From: Paracoccaceae bacterium
Lineage (GTDB): Bacteria; Pseudomonadota; Alphaproteobacteria; Rhodobacterales; Rhodobacteraceae
Direction: 5' to 3'
Length of the DNA: 64,000 nt
Assembly (NCBI GenBank): GCA_018607905.1
Contig: JABBAP010000027.1
Coordinates: 1 to 64,000 of the forward strand
In this document: positions 1 to 9,239 of the stretch, piece by piece
Layout of the letters: the number at the start of each line of letters is the position of its first letter
Numbering within the stretch: position 1 is the first letter of the stretch
Translations under genes and position numbers: made by a program
The notes under the pieces: model-generated
Told to the model about the DNA's origin: nothing
Database searches by the model: none
The model's input: the letters and a program-made list of their open reading frames with translations, nothing else

Positions 1-51
1 AACTGACTTTTAATCAGTAGGTCGATGGTTCGAACCCATCAGGGCTCACCA
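1..51 (+). tRNA. tRNA-Lys (TTT), 3' part only
   Basis: The window starts inside a tRNA. An anticodon arm is visible with stem ACTGA/TCAGT and loop CTTTTAA, which gives anticodon TTT (Lys). It is followed by a variable region, a T arm (GATGG, TTCGAAC, CCATC), the 3' acceptor strand AGGGCTC, discriminator A and an encoded CCA ending at 51. The D arm and 5' acceptor strand lie upstream of the window. Confidence 0.93.
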
Positions 52-72
52 CTTTACCCCTCAAACGCGAAA

Positions 73-108
73 AACGACCCCAATCGGGCCAGCAGTGTCG
101 TTATTTTT
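73..108 (+). terminator. Probable terminator of the tRNA-Lys transcript
   Basis: Outer arms AACGAC (73-78) and GTCGTT (97-102) enclose a small CCC/GGG stem and are followed by ATTTTT. The structure has an internal bulge, so it is weaker than a textbook terminator, but its place just after the tRNA fits. Confidence 0.45.
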
Positions 109-168
109 CCATTGGTCAATGCCCTGCTTCGTAAACTTTAGGGAACAGATTCGGTTTGGGAGGATTGA

Positions 169-1032
169 ATGGCGCACCTGACATCAGAGCAAAAAGATCA
201 ATTTTGGCGCGACGGCGTTTTGGTTGTCGAAGACGCGGTAACCCCCGCACAGTTGGCCGCCCTGCGCGCCACTTTTGACGGGTGGGTAGAAGAAAGCAAA
301 TCCCACACCACAGATTTTGGCGAAACAAAAGATGGCCGCCCGCGCTTTGATTTGCAACCCGGTCACAGCGCAGAGGTTCCGGGCCTGCGCCGCATCCAAT
401 CACCTGAAGAGGTTTCAGGCGTTTATGCAAACATCATGCGAAACGGCCGCACCGTTGATATTTGCGCCGAATTGATTGGCCCTGCCTTGCGGTTTCACCA
501 CGGCAAGCTGAACTCAAAATTACCTGGAACCGCAACCAAAGTGAATTTCCACCAAGATTTCCCATTTCAGCCAATGACCAACGACGACATCATCACATGC
601 CTTTTATTTCTGGATGACGTCACACTGGAAAACGGCCCGCTAGAGGTTGTTCCGGGCACCCACAAAGGCCCGCTTTTTTCCCATTGGCACAACGGCGTGT
701 TCACAGGTTCCGTGTCCGACGCGGTGTTTTCAGAACACGAAGACAACATCGTAAAATGCACCGGCAAAGCTGGGTCTGTTTGCTTGATGCACGCCAGCCT
801 TCTGCACGGCTCAGCACCCAACCTGTCGGCGTCACCACGCACGCTTTACATCACCACCTATTACGCAGAAGACGCCATCGAGCTCAGCCCGAACCACCTC
901 CCCAGCACCTTTACCCACGAAATCGTGCGCGGGAAAGCATCAGGGCGGGTGCGATGCTCCTCTTATGAAATGGAGGTACCAGAAGTACCCACCGGCACGT
1001 CCTTTTTCGCACAACAAGAAGAAACTGCCTAA
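169..1032 (+). CDS. Phytanoyl-CoA dioxygenase (PhyH) family oxygenase
   Basis: A 287-residue non-haem Fe(II)/2-oxoglutarate oxygenase of the PhyH family. The facial triad is visible: H128 and D130 in the NFHQD motif and H213 in LLHGSAPN, with R224 (ASPR) placed to bind 2-oxoglutarate. The length is usual for bacterial PhyH proteins. The start at 169 is preceded by GGGAGG (158-163). No signal peptide or membrane segment is seen. The gene stands alone after the tRNA and is followed by about 160 nt before the PKS gene. PhyH relatives hydroxylate varied small molecules, including ectoine and acyl-CoAs; nothing here fixes the substrate. Confidence 0.88.
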   Translation: MAHLTSEQKDQFWRDGVLVVEDAVTPAQLAALRATFDGWVEESKSHTTDFGETKDGRPRFDLQPGHSAEVPGLRRIQSPEEVSGVYANIMRNGRTVDICAELIGPALRFHHGKLNSKLPGTATKVNFHQDFPFQPMTNDDIITCLLFLDDVTLENGPLEVVPGTHKGPLFSHWHNGVFTGSVSDAVFSEHEDNIVKCTGKAGSVCLMHASLLHGSAPNLSASPRTLYITTYYAEDAIELSPNHLPSTFTHEIVRGKASGRVRCSSYEMEVPEVPTGTSFFAQQEETA

Positions 1033-1192
1033 AAACGAAACCCGGTCTTCGTCGCGCCACTCGCCCCAACCAGCATGACGCACCAGATTCGCTCTATTGT
1101 AAAACCGCGCTATCTTACTGTAGAAATCAAATCTGCGCGTAAGATCAAGATCTGTGGCACGATCTTCGCCTAAAATTATCAGAGGCGCGATC

Positions 1193-2254
1193 ATGTCTGT
1201 TTACCTTCACGGCCTCTCGACGGCGCTCCCGCCTCACACCCTTCCCCAATCGCAAGTTCAGGAACGTGCGGCAATTATTTTCGGGGATAAATACCCACAG
1301 TTTTCACGGCTTGCCAAAACCTTTGCCACCGCTGAAATTGATGAACGTCATTCGGTTGTGCCAATCGATTGGTTTTCGGAATCCCACGGCTGGAAAGACC
1401 GCAACGCGGTTTTCATGGTCGAGGCAAAAAAGCTGTTCATCAAAGCTGCAAAAACCGCCCTTGCCAACGCAGGTTGGGATGGATCAGACGTGGACACCGT
1501 AGTCACCGTGTCTTCCACAGGCATCGCCACCCCAACACTCGAAGCACAGGCCTTTGACGACATGGGCTTTCGCGCCGATATCATGCGCGTCCCGCTTTTC
1601 GGCCTAGGCTGCGCAGGCGGCGTTTCTGGCCTGTCGATTGCACAGGCGCTCGCCGCTGCGAAACCGAACTCCAAGGTTCTGCTGGTCGTCGTTGAAACCT
1701 GCTCCCTGTCGTTTCGCGCGGATCGGTTGCAAAAGGCCGATATCATCGCATCGGTTCTATTTGGCGACGGCGCAGCGGCCGCGTGCATTTCAACACAGAC
1801 GCCCACATCGCGCGCAATCACCGTTGCCGCTGGGCATCAAAAAATGTGGCCAGATACGTTGGGGATTATGGGTTGGGATGTGGATGAAACAGGCTTTGGC
1901 GTGGTCTTTGATCGCTCCATCCCGTCTTTTGTGACCGAACACTTCGCCCCCGCCGTAGACGACGCGCTACAAGCTGCGAACCTAACCCACAACCAGATTG
2001 ACCGCTATGTCTGCCACCCCGGTGGCGCAAAAGTTGTCGAGGCAATCGAGGGCGCGTTGCATCTAAACCAAGGCAGCCTAAACGCCGAACGTGACGTGCT
2101 GCGCAAAGCGGGCAACATGTCCGCCCCAACTGTTTTATTCGTGCTTGAAACCGTCTTAAAACAAGGCACCACAGGCCAAATGATGGCCTGCGCTTTGGGG
2201 CCGGGTTTCACGGCCTCCTTCCTCCCATTTCACGTCGCACAAGGGCTAAACTGA
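1193..2254 (+). CDS. Type III polyketide synthase (chalcone/stilbene synthase family)
   Basis: A 353-residue homodimeric-type condensing enzyme that would extend an acyl-CoA starter with malonyl-CoA. The catalytic triad is visible: Cys140 in GLGCAGG, His275 in YVCHPGG and Asn308 in AGNMSAP, in the order and spacing of type III PKSs. I chose ATG 1193, with GAGGCG 6 nt upstream, over an earlier in-frame ATG at 1154 that would add 13 residues without a ribosome binding site. It overlaps the next gene by one base (TGATG), so the two are translationally coupled. The pairing with an ICMT-like methyltransferase resembles Bacillus bpsA-bpsB and Streptomyces srsA-srsB, which make O-methylated alkylpyrones or alkylresorcinols; that product class is inference. 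Confidence 0.9.
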   Translation: MSVYLHGLSTALPPHTLPQSQVQERAAIIFGDKYPQFSRLAKTFATAEIDERHSVVPIDWFSESHGWKDRNAVFMVEAKKLFIKAAKTALANAGWDGSDVDTVVTVSSTGIATPTLEAQAFDDMGFRADIMRVPLFGLGCAGGVSGLSIAQALAAAKPNSKVLLVVVETCSLSFRADRLQKADIIASVLFGDGAAAACISTQTPTSRAITVAAGHQKMWPDTLGIMGWDVDETGFGVVFDRSIPSFVTEHFAPAVDDALQAANLTHNQIDRYVCHPGGAKVVEAIEGALHLNQGSLNAERDVLRKAGNMSAPTVLFVLETVLKQGTTGQMMACALGPGFTASFLPFHVAQGLN

Positions 2255-2751
2255 TGCAAACTGGCGCACTTCTTTTCCTCGCATTTATCATCCTGCAACG
2301 GCTATCCGAATTGGCGATTTCCAAAGCCAACACCAAACGTCTGCTGGATCGTGGCGCCTATGAAATCGGCGCGAACCACTATCCCACAATGGTCGCGATG
2401 CACTCCGCTTGGATCGTTTGTCTTGTGGTGTTTGGCTACACCCAACCCGTGTCGCTGTTCTGGCTCGCGCTGTTCGCAATCTTGCAGGTTTTCCGTGTTT
2501 GGATCCTCGCCAGCCTTGGCGCACGTTGGACAACCCGCATCATCATCCTAGAAGAACCGCTGGTCACACGCGGCCCGTTCAAATTCATCCGCCACCCGAA
2601 TTACACGCTGGTCGTGGCAGAAATAATCGTCGCGCCAATGGTGCTCGGCCTGTGGTGGCTCGCCACCATTTTCACCGTGCTGAACGCGGCAATGTTATGG
2701 GTCCGCATCGGCGCAGAGGAACGCGCCTTGTCACCCCTGCGCGATCAATAA
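2254..2751 (+). CDS. Isoprenylcysteine carboxyl methyltransferase-like membrane protein
   Basis: A 165-residue integral membrane protein with about four hydrophobic segments. The C-terminal half carries the ICMT-type SAM-binding region, including PFKFIRHPNYT and the later GAEERAL. Bacterial homologues next to type III PKSs (BpsB/YpbQ, SrsB) O-methylate the polyketide product. The coupling with the upstream PKS (shared base TGATG) supports the same role here. The 3' end overlaps the convergent TRAP permease gene by 7 nt, so no terminator fits between them. Confidence 0.82.
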   Translation: MQTGALLFLAFIILQRLSELAISKANTKRLLDRGAYEIGANHYPTMVAMHSAWIVCLVVFGYTQPVSLFWLALFAILQVFRVWILASLGARWTTRIIILEEPLVTRGPFKFIRHPNYTLVVAEIIVAPMVLGLWWLATIFTVLNAAMLWVRIGAEERALSPLRDQ

Positions 2752-4067
2752 ATCAGCCAGACCAGCCCCAGCGTAATCGCGGGCATCGCCAGCAAAATAC
2801 AAACCCGCACCAGATCGGCCACCACAAACGGCAGCGTCCCACGAAAGGTTTCGCCAATCGGCGTGTCTTTGTCTAGCGCGTTGATCACAAACAGATTCAT
2901 CCCGACAGGGGGCGTAATCAGCCCCACCTCGACCACGATCAACACCAGAATACCGAACCACAATCCAAAATCATCAGGGCTCATTCCAAAATCCAATCCC
3001 ACCATAATTGGATAGAATATCGGCACGGTCAGCAGGATCATCGACAGGCTGTCCATGATGCAGCCAAACACCAGATACAGCGCTAGCACGGCGAACAAAA
3101 CCAACCACGGGCTGAACCCCTGCGCACCGACCCAAGACGCGGTGTTTTGCGGCAATTGGGTCAACGCGAGGAAATTGTTAAACAGCGACGCCCCCAGAAT
3201 AATCATAAAGATCATGCCAGTGGATTTTGCGGTTCCCAAAATCGCATCGCCGGTCTTGCGCAAATTCAATTGCCCCGAAAACAACGCCAACAATCCCGTA
3301 CCAGCAGCGCCCACAGCAGCGGCTTCGGTCGGGGTAAAAAATCCAAAATAAATCCCGCCAACGACCGCCATGAAAATCATCAAAACAGGCCAAACCCGCA
3401 CCAGCGCCAAAAGGCGCTCCTCGAATGTTTTGCGTTCCAGAACGGTGCCAGCTTCGTTTTTCATCCGCACCAAAATCGCGATTGTAATCATGTATCCAGC
3501 CGCAGCCAAAATACCGGGAACCATCGCCGCCACAAACAGCTTGGCGATGTTCAGCTCGGTCAGGATCGCATAAATCACCAGCACCACAGAGGGCGGGATC
3601 AAAATTCCCAGCGTCCCACCAGCCGCCAATGCACCCGTCGCCAAACGGCCCGAATACCCGTAGCGTTTCAGCTCAGGCAGCGCCACCTGCCCCATCGTTG
3701 CAGCCGTCGCCAGTGACGACCCACAGATCGAGCCGAACCCAGCACATGCCCCAATCGCAGACATCGCAACACCGCCGCGCAGATGCCCAAGCCATGCTTC
3801 TGCCGCCTTAAACAAATCGCGCGACATGCCACTGATCGTGGCAAACTGACCCATCAACAGGAACAGCGGAATGATCGAAAACGAATAATTCGCGAAGGTG
3901 CCAAATGTCAGGTTCTTCAGCTGCGCCAAGGTCATGTTCGGCGTGCCCGTCACCAGCCACGTCCCGCAAAACCCGATCAGCGCCATCGCAGGGCCGATAG
4001 GCACGCGCAGGAACAACAGAACCAACAGCGCGGGAAACGACCACAACCCAATTTCAAAATTGCTCAT
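2745..4067 (-). CDS. TRAP transporter large permease (DctM family)
   Basis: A 440-residue polytopic protein of the DctM family, which forms the sodium-driven transport channel of tripartite ATP-independent transporters. Repeated hydrophobic segments cover the whole length, and the family pattern GTLGILIPPSVVL is present in the middle with a matching GLITPPVGMNLF near the C-terminus. The start at 4067 (MSNFEIG) is chosen because its ATG overlaps the DctQ stop as ATGA; a longer frame to 4229 would only read through dctQ. It is the last gene of a dctP-dctQ-dctM operon. The substrate is unknown. Confidence 0.93.
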   Translation of the reverse strand: MSNFEIGLWSFPALLVLLFLRVPIGPAMALIGFCGTWLVTGTPNMTLAQLKNLTFGTFANYSFSIIPLFLLMGQFATISGMSRDLFKAAEAWLGHLRGGVAMSAIGACAGFGSICGSSLATAATMGQVALPELKRYGYSGRLATGALAAGGTLGILIPPSVVLVIYAILTELNIAKLFVAAMVPGILAAAGYMITIAILVRMKNEAGTVLERKTFEERLLALVRVWPVLMIFMAVVGGIYFGFFTPTEAAAVGAAGTGLLALFSGQLNLRKTGDAILGTAKSTGMIFMIILGASLFNNFLALTQLPQNTASWVGAQGFSPWLVLFAVLALYLVFGCIMDSLSMILLTVPIFYPIMVGLDFGMSPDDFGLWFGILVLIVVEVGLITPPVGMNLFVINALDKDTPIGETFRGTLPFVVADLVRVCILLAMPAITLGLVWLIY

Positions 4068-4567
4068 GACGCACCCCCAAAGGATCGCAACGATCGAAGC
4101 ACGCAGAACACCGAAACAATCGTGAATACCGCCATGCCCAGAACACCCGCGCCGTAGGCCTGCCAGATCGGGAATTGCAAAATGAACGTCGTCTCGCCGT
4201 AGCTTTGTTTGTCGAGCATACCGAGCCACAACCGATAGCCAACAATCACGGCAATCGCCAACAACAACAGATCAGACGCCAAATCGGAGACCAGATTTTG
4301 CCACCGCGCCATCGCAGCCTCGAACAGATCGACCCGCGCATGACCCTTGGCATATTGTGCCCAAGGCAAGAATGCGAAAATGGCAAAACCAACGCCCAGT
4401 TCGACCAATTCATAATCGCCCTTAACTTGGTTCAACCCCACAAAAGTAAGGGACCGCCCGATGATGCTGACGCAAGTTATTGCGATCAGCAAGATCAGGA
4501 CGATCCCCCCTAAAATGGCCATTGCCCGCGCCAAAATGCCGACAGTTTTGTCCAAAACGTCAAACAC
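4064..4567 (-). CDS. TRAP transporter small permease (DctQ family)
   Basis: A 167-residue protein with four predicted membrane segments, the usual size for DctQ. It starts with GTG at 4567, preceded on its strand by GGAGGG at a spacing of about 6 nt. The stop overlaps the DctM start (ATGA). It lies 27 nt after the DctP gene. DctQ supports the large permease in the inner membrane. Sequence conservation in this family is low, so the call rests on size, topology and position. Confidence 0.9.
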   Translation of the reverse strand: MFDVLDKTVGILARAMAILGGIVLILLIAITCVSIIGRSLTFVGLNQVKGDYELVELGVGFAIFAFLPWAQYAKGHARVDLFEAAMARWQNLVSDLASDLLLLAIAVIVGYRLWLGMLDKQSYGETTFILQFPIWQAYGAGVLGMAVFTIVSVFCVLRSLRSFGGAS

Positions 4568-4594
4568 TGTCAGCCCTCCGCCGCGCGCTTTGTC

Positions 4595-5641
4595 TTAACC
4601 GCCGTTCGCCGCGATCAGTTCTTTGGCCCGTGCGATCAACGCTTTACCGTCGATGCCTTTGCCTTCCATTTCTGCGATCCAAGCATCCACAACAGGTTGT
4701 GATGCTGCTTTCCAGCGCGCAACCTCTGCTTCGTCCAGAACAGTGATGTCATTGCCAGCTTTCACCGCAATCCCACGACCGGGTGCATCTGCTGCCAGCA
4801 TCTCTTCGGCTGCCAATTTCGTCAACGCCATGCCACTGTTTGCATCCAAGGCCGCTTTCAAATCATCTGGTAGGCTGTTGTATTTGTCGATGTTCATCAC
4901 AGCCACAATCGCCGCCGTGTACAACGCTTCTTTGCCAGAAAACTCAGTGTGTTTGCCCACCAATTCAGTCAGGCGGATCGCGGGCGTCACTTCCCACGGG
5001 ATCACTGTGCCGTCGATCACTTTCTTAGACAGCGCCTCTGGAATTGCGGGCAACGGCATACCAACCGCAGTTGCGCCCAATTCGCCCAGAAGGTTGTTGA
5101 TCATACGGGTCGGACCGCGCAATTTCAGGCCCTGCATGTCTTCCAACTTCGAAACACCACCGCCAGTGTGGATCACACCAGGCCCGTGAACCCACGCCCC
5201 CAGAACCTTAACGCGGTTGTATTCGCTGTCTTGGAAATCTTCCTCAACCATCTGCTGAAATGCCATCGACGTTGCAACCGAATCCGTCATCATAAACGGC
5301 AGCTCAAACACCTCGGTGCGTGGGAAACGGCCAGGCGTATAGCCCACAACCGTCATGATAATATCCGCAACACCGTCTTGTGCTTGGTCCATCAACTGTG
5401 GTGGGCGCCCACCAAGTGCCATCGCATCAAAATGTTCGATTTTCAAACGACCACCCGTGGCTTCTTCAATCTTGGCGCCCCAAGGTTTCAGAACCGCCTT
5501 TGGAACAGTGGCAGGGGGTGGCAGAAATTGGTGCAGCCGAAGCGTTACTTCTTGCGCCACAGTTGGCACAGCCGTCATCGTCGTGATCATTGCGGCTGCA
5601 ATACCTGCAGCGGCCATTTTGAACTTTGCTGAAAATGTCAT
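4595..5641 (-). CDS. TRAP transporter periplasmic solute-binding protein (DctP family)
   Basis: A 348-residue secreted binding protein with a signal peptide ending near TVAQE (about residue 30). The mature part begins VTLRLHQFLPP and shows DctP-family patterns such as GVADIIM and the central region PGVIHTGGG followed by GLKLRGPTR, which contains the conserved Arg that binds a carboxylate in most DctP proteins. It is the first gene of the minus-strand TRAP operon. It differs clearly from the second DctP at 9405, so the two systems probably take different organic acids. The substrate is not identifiable. Confidence 0.92.
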   Translation of the reverse strand: MTFSAKFKMAAAGIAAAMITTMTAVPTVAQEVTLRLHQFLPPPATVPKAVLKPWGAKIEEATGGRLKIEHFDAMALGGRPPQLMDQAQDGVADIIMTVVGYTPGRFPRTEVFELPFMMTDSVATSMAFQQMVEEDFQDSEYNRVKVLGAWVHGPGVIHTGGGVSKLEDMQGLKLRGPTRMINNLLGELGATAVGMPLPAIPEALSKKVIDGTVIPWEVTPAIRLTELVGKHTEFSGKEALYTAAIVAVMNIDKYNSLPDDLKAALDANSGMALTKLAAEEMLAADAPGRGIAVKAGNDITVLDEAEVARWKAASQPVVDAWIAEMEGKGIDGKALIARAKELIAANGG

Positions 5642-5734
5642 TGGAATCTCCCTTTTTCGGCGGCACAGCCGCGCATGGAAGATGTTTGATTATTTATTTA
5701 ACAAGTTCAACCAATAGTTTTCAACAATCGCGCC

Positions 5735-6208
5735 CTAATCCAAAGTCGCCCAAAATGCCTTTGCCTTTTTGATCATCGCATCTTGGCCCTGTTCGAACTT
5801 TTTACCACCAACGGGTTGGGCAAACATATACAGCTTGTGGTCGTAAATACGCCAAACTTCGGGGTCCGCAGGCACTAGCTTTTTGAACGATGCAGCCCGT
5901 GTGCAATACCCGCCAAATTGCGGTGCGTAACCTTCTGGGTTCGCACTAAACAAATCCGCGTCCTCTTGTGATGCAAACCGCCACGTCGCCCCGCGCCAAT
6001 TGACCGCAAAAACTTCGGACCCTCGTGTCGCTGCGTTCTTTACGAAATATGCAGTGGTGTCATAACCCCGAATAGCCGCGCCCGTTGCGCCGTCTTTTGC
6101 GATACGCCCCGTTGCAAAAACAGGCAGCGCCAACGAAACGCCACCAACAAAAACAGAGGCCACCAAAACAGCGCGCCGAGTCGGTGTGAAAGTTTTAGAT
6201 TTGGACAT
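5735..6208 (-). CDS. Exported YHS-domain protein
   Basis: A 157-residue protein with a twin-Arg-like N-terminus (TPTRRAVLVAS) and a hydrophobic stretch ending about residue 35, so it is probably exported. The rest matches the YHS type: IRGYDTTAYF, then WRGATWRFAS and PEGYAPQFGGYC with a conserved Tyr-Cys. YHS proteins of this sort are common in Alphaproteobacteria and are suspected metal-binding proteins; the function is unproved. It has its own upstream region and is followed by about 75 nt before the dctD stop. Confidence 0.82.
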   Translation of the reverse strand: MSKSKTFTPTRRAVLVASVFVGGVSLALPVFATGRIAKDGATGAAIRGYDTTAYFVKNAATRGSEVFAVNWRGATWRFASQEDADLFSANPEGYAPQFGGYCTRAASFKKLVPADPEVWRIYDHKLYMFAQPVGGKKFEQGQDAMIKKAKAFWATLD

Positions 6209-6283
6209 AAAGGCCTCCGTTCAATTTTTCATAAACTTAGCGGCCACAACGCGCCCGCGCCAATCACATTCGCGTGGCGCAAT

Positions 6284-7450
6284 TTATTGATAATCGCGCG
6301 GCCGCAAACCGTGGCGCGCCAAACGATCATACAGCGTTTTTCGGGGCAAGCCCAAAGCTGCTGCCGTTTGCGTGGCTTTGCCTTTGAACCGACGCAAACT
6401 CTCTTCTAAAACTGTGCGTTCAAAATCGTCGACTTGGTCAGCCAGTGTCTTGCTGATTTGCGAATGCGCTTCCAGAAAATCATTGGCAAACCTGCGCAAT
6501 TCCAACAAGTTTTCCGCCCAATCACGCGCCTCCAAATCTCGCAGCACCTCTGACGAAACGCTTGGCATCTCCAAGTTTCTGTTGCGCACGGCTTGGCGTA
6601 AAACTGCCTCGAACATCGCACCGATATCCCCCCGGCGATCCGCAAAACTCGGGATCGCCACGTGAACACACTCCAGCGCATCCAACGCCGCAACAGGGCG
6701 CATCGCCGAGGCAATCAAACGCACGTCATCCCGCCCCCGCACAGCATCCAAAACACAACTAACTTGGCGGGGCGTCGCTTCGTCAAAGGAGCGAACCGAC
6801 AAATCAACCGCCCCACTTTCAATCGTAAAACTCTGGGGGTCAGTTTCAGGTGCGCGCACAATCTGAAACCGTTCTCGCCCTTCAGACAACGTAAAAATCG
6901 TGTGCGCTGCCAGCCGTTTACCGACACCAATCGCGCCGGTCAGCATCACATTCTGGCCTGTATCCGCCGCTGCCCGCAGATCGCTGCGCAGCTGTTTGCT
7001 AGCTGCACTTTCCCCTTGAAAATTCATCGACGCGGGGTCACTGCGCTGCATTTTTCGTTCTATCCTGCGCGCGCGCAAAACCAGTTCGCGGTGCGACAAT
7101 GCGCGGTTCAAAACGCCCAGCAAATGCGACGTTTCGCAGGGCTTTTCCAGAAAATCATAGGCCCCTTCTTTCATCGCGCGAATGGCCATCGGCACATCGC
7201 CTTCGCCTGTTAACATCACCACGGGCAGATCAGGATCAATCCCCTGCGCCAGTGCCAAAATATCGAACCCGTCTTTCTGAGGCATCCGAATATCCGTCAG
7301 CACGACGCCTGCAAAATTGGCCCGAATGGTGCGCCGTGCCTGCACGTAATGCGCGGTTGAAATCACACTTATCCCCTCCAAATCGAGCATTTGTGCCAAG
7401 GAAGCGCGCAACGCATCGTCGTCTTCGATCAAAAGAACCTGCCGCGTCAT
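6284..7450 (-). CDS. dctD: DctD-like response regulator with degenerate AAA+ domain
   Basis: A 388-residue NtrC-family regulator. The receiver domain covers residues 1-120 with acidic pocket E9-D10-D11, phosphoacceptor D53 and K103. The central domain starts near 143 with a Walker A-like GAIGVGKR (172-179), but it is shorter than usual and lacks GAFTGA, the loop that contacts sigma-54; the normal Walker B LFLDE region is reduced to SFDEA. A Fis-type helix-turn-helix lies at about 345-385. It overlaps the kinase gene by ATGA. Its partner and position beside a TRAP operon support a DctD role, but it probably does not activate sigma-54. Confidence 0.85.
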   Translation of the reverse strand: MTRQVLLIEDDDALRASLAQMLDLEGISVISTAHYVQARRTIRANFAGVVLTDIRMPQKDGFDILALAQGIDPDLPVVMLTGEGDVPMAIRAMKEGAYDFLEKPCETSHLLGVLNRALSHRELVLRARRIERKMQRSDPASMNFQGESAASKQLRSDLRAAADTGQNVMLTGAIGVGKRLAAHTIFTLSEGRERFQIVRAPETDPQSFTIESGAVDLSVRSFDEATPRQVSCVLDAVRGRDDVRLIASAMRPVAALDALECVHVAIPSFADRRGDIGAMFEAVLRQAVRNRNLEMPSVSSEVLRDLEARDWAENLLELRRFANDFLEAHSQISKTLADQVDDFERTVLEESLRRFKGKATQTAAALGLPRKTLYDRLARHGLRPRDYQ

Positions 7451-9165
7451 GGTGCGGCCCTCAACTCAACACAAAACTCTGCACCTTTGTCCAAGTTGCG
7501 ACAGCTCAACGTCCCGCCAAAACTGCCGATAATTCCAAAAGATATCGACAGCCCAAGCCCCAACCCCTTGGACGCGCCCACATCCTTGGTCGTGTAAAAC
7601 GGCTCAAAAACACGACCAGGTTCGCGCAACCCGGTCCCGGTATCCGCCACGAAGATCCGCACGACTTCGCCACCATTCTCCACCCACAGGCGCAACACTT
7701 TTTGCGGCGCATCCGCCATCGCATCCACCGCGTTGCCGATCAAGTTAACCAAGACTTGTTGCAACCGCACAGGCCCGCCCATCACCATCAACGGCCCAGC
7801 GATCGGCGTATTTTCCAGCATCACATCACCGTCGCGCAGCCGTTGTTCTGTAAGCCGGATCGCATCGCCAAGCACCACATTCAAATCCACGGGTTCGGGC
7901 ACTTCGACCTCATTGCGCGCAAATCCCCGCAGGTTTTTAATGATCCGATTTATCCGTTCCACCTGCTGGGTGATCATCCCAAGGTTCTCCGATGCCTCAG
8001 CTAACCGATCCCGCTCAATCAATTTCACACTGTTCGCCGCAAAATTGCGAATGGCGGCCAGCGGTTGGTTCACCTCGTGGCTGATCCCCGCAGACATTTG
8101 GCCCAGCGCCGTCAACTTGCCAGCCTGCACCAACTGATCCTGCGCCGCGCGCAATTGCGCTGTGCGCTCTTCAACCCGCGCTTCCAGCCGCGCATTGGCC
8201 TGCGCCTCTACTTGCAAACGATCCGAAAGCCGACGACGACGTTGGTTCAACGCAACCAGAACCGCCCCGATCAACGCCAACAAAGCAACCGCAAGGTACG
8301 CCGAAATTCGCGCATTTGCCGCCGCAGTTTTGGTATCCAGAAACAACTTCGCCGTCAGCCCTAACCGCGGAATAAATTCCGATAGAACCAACGCCCGTTC
8401 AGGCATCACTGACCCTGCGCCAAAATTGAAAATAGGCGCGCCAAACCAATCGGATCGCGCATATTTTGCGAATGGTTTCACCTCCCCGCGCGGAAACAAT
8501 CGCGCGGCCTCCTCGCGCATGCCATCCGCGCCATCACGCGTTAAAACCAACTCCACACGGTTGGTCACAAACACCACATCGAACTCATCCTCAAAGACCA
8601 AAACGGCCTCGTCCACTTCCCATTCAAATTCCAACTGCGCCACATCGGCGCGTACTACAACCACGCCCACGGGTGGTGCTTGGCCATCAATGACACCGCG
8701 CGCAAAAAAGAAATCTCGCCCCCGATCTCTCGGCTCGAACGCATGATCATATCCCAAGCCACCTTTCAACGCGCGCTGAACATAATTCGCCCCTGCCAAA
8801 TTTTGCCCAACAGCAGAAAACGGGTCTTCGAAGTTTGACGCAGCAACCACTAGCCCTTGTCGATCCAGAACCAAAATCTCCTCTGCGCCCACCGTCAAAG
8901 CCGTGTTCACCAGATAGGCATTCGCCGCGTCCACACTGATCGCGCCGTTCAATGCACCCACAACAATGGGATGACGCACCAACAGATTTGGCAGCTGTTG
9001 AAAGCTCTCCAATTGTCCCAGCAACCGATCAGCGGCCTGTTCCAACTGCACGTTTCCTGTGCGCTGTAACTGGTTTAAATTCGCGCGGTAAGCTAAGGCG
9101 TAAACGCCCAGCGCGACCACCGAAGCGACACCTAAGAACACCAAAAAAGGCAGTAACCGTTTCAC
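7447..9165 (-). CDS. dctB: DctB-like sensor histidine kinase
   Basis: A 572-residue membrane kinase. An N-terminal membrane segment (about residues 3-25) is followed by a periplasmic double-PAS-type sensor (to about 270), a second membrane segment, a coiled linker, the dimerisation box GISHEVNQPLAAIRNF with the phospho-His, and the ATPase boxes VNLIGNAVDAM, DTGTG and GLGLGLS. I chose GTG 9165: the frame is open to TTG 9258, but that would start inside the regulatory palindrome and add about 31 residues before the membrane segment. It probably senses C4-dicarboxylates and signals to the overlapping dctD. Confidence 0.87.
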   Translation of the reverse strand: MKRLLPFLVFLGVASVVALGVYALAYRANLNQLQRTGNVQLEQAADRLLGQLESFQQLPNLLVRHPIVVGALNGAISVDAANAYLVNTALTVGAEEILVLDRQGLVVAASNFEDPFSAVGQNLAGANYVQRALKGGLGYDHAFEPRDRGRDFFFARGVIDGQAPPVGVVVVRADVAQLEFEWEVDEAVLVFEDEFDVVFVTNRVELVLTRDGADGMREEAARLFPRGEVKPFAKYARSDWFGAPIFNFGAGSVMPERALVLSEFIPRLGLTAKLFLDTKTAAANARISAYLAVALLALIGAVLVALNQRRRRLSDRLQVEAQANARLEARVEERTAQLRAAQDQLVQAGKLTALGQMSAGISHEVNQPLAAIRNFAANSVKLIERDRLAEASENLGMITQQVERINRIIKNLRGFARNEVEVPEPVDLNVVLGDAIRLTEQRLRDGDVMLENTPIAGPLMVMGGPVRLQQVLVNLIGNAVDAMADAPQKVLRLWVENGGEVVRIFVADTGTGLREPGRVFEPFYTTKDVGASKGLGLGLSISFGIIGSFGGTLSCRNLDKGAEFCVELRAAP

Positions 9166-9239
9166 AAAATCGCATCCGATCCTTGCGCGAATCTGCGCTG
9201 CTCCATTCTGTGCACCGTGAAATAAAGCACAAGGCAAAC

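Noticed and set aside
2745-4229. Longer frame for the first DctM starting at 4229
   Set aside because: The extra 54 residues are read through dctQ in another frame; the ATG at 4067 overlaps the dctQ stop as ATGA and starts at the conserved N-terminus.
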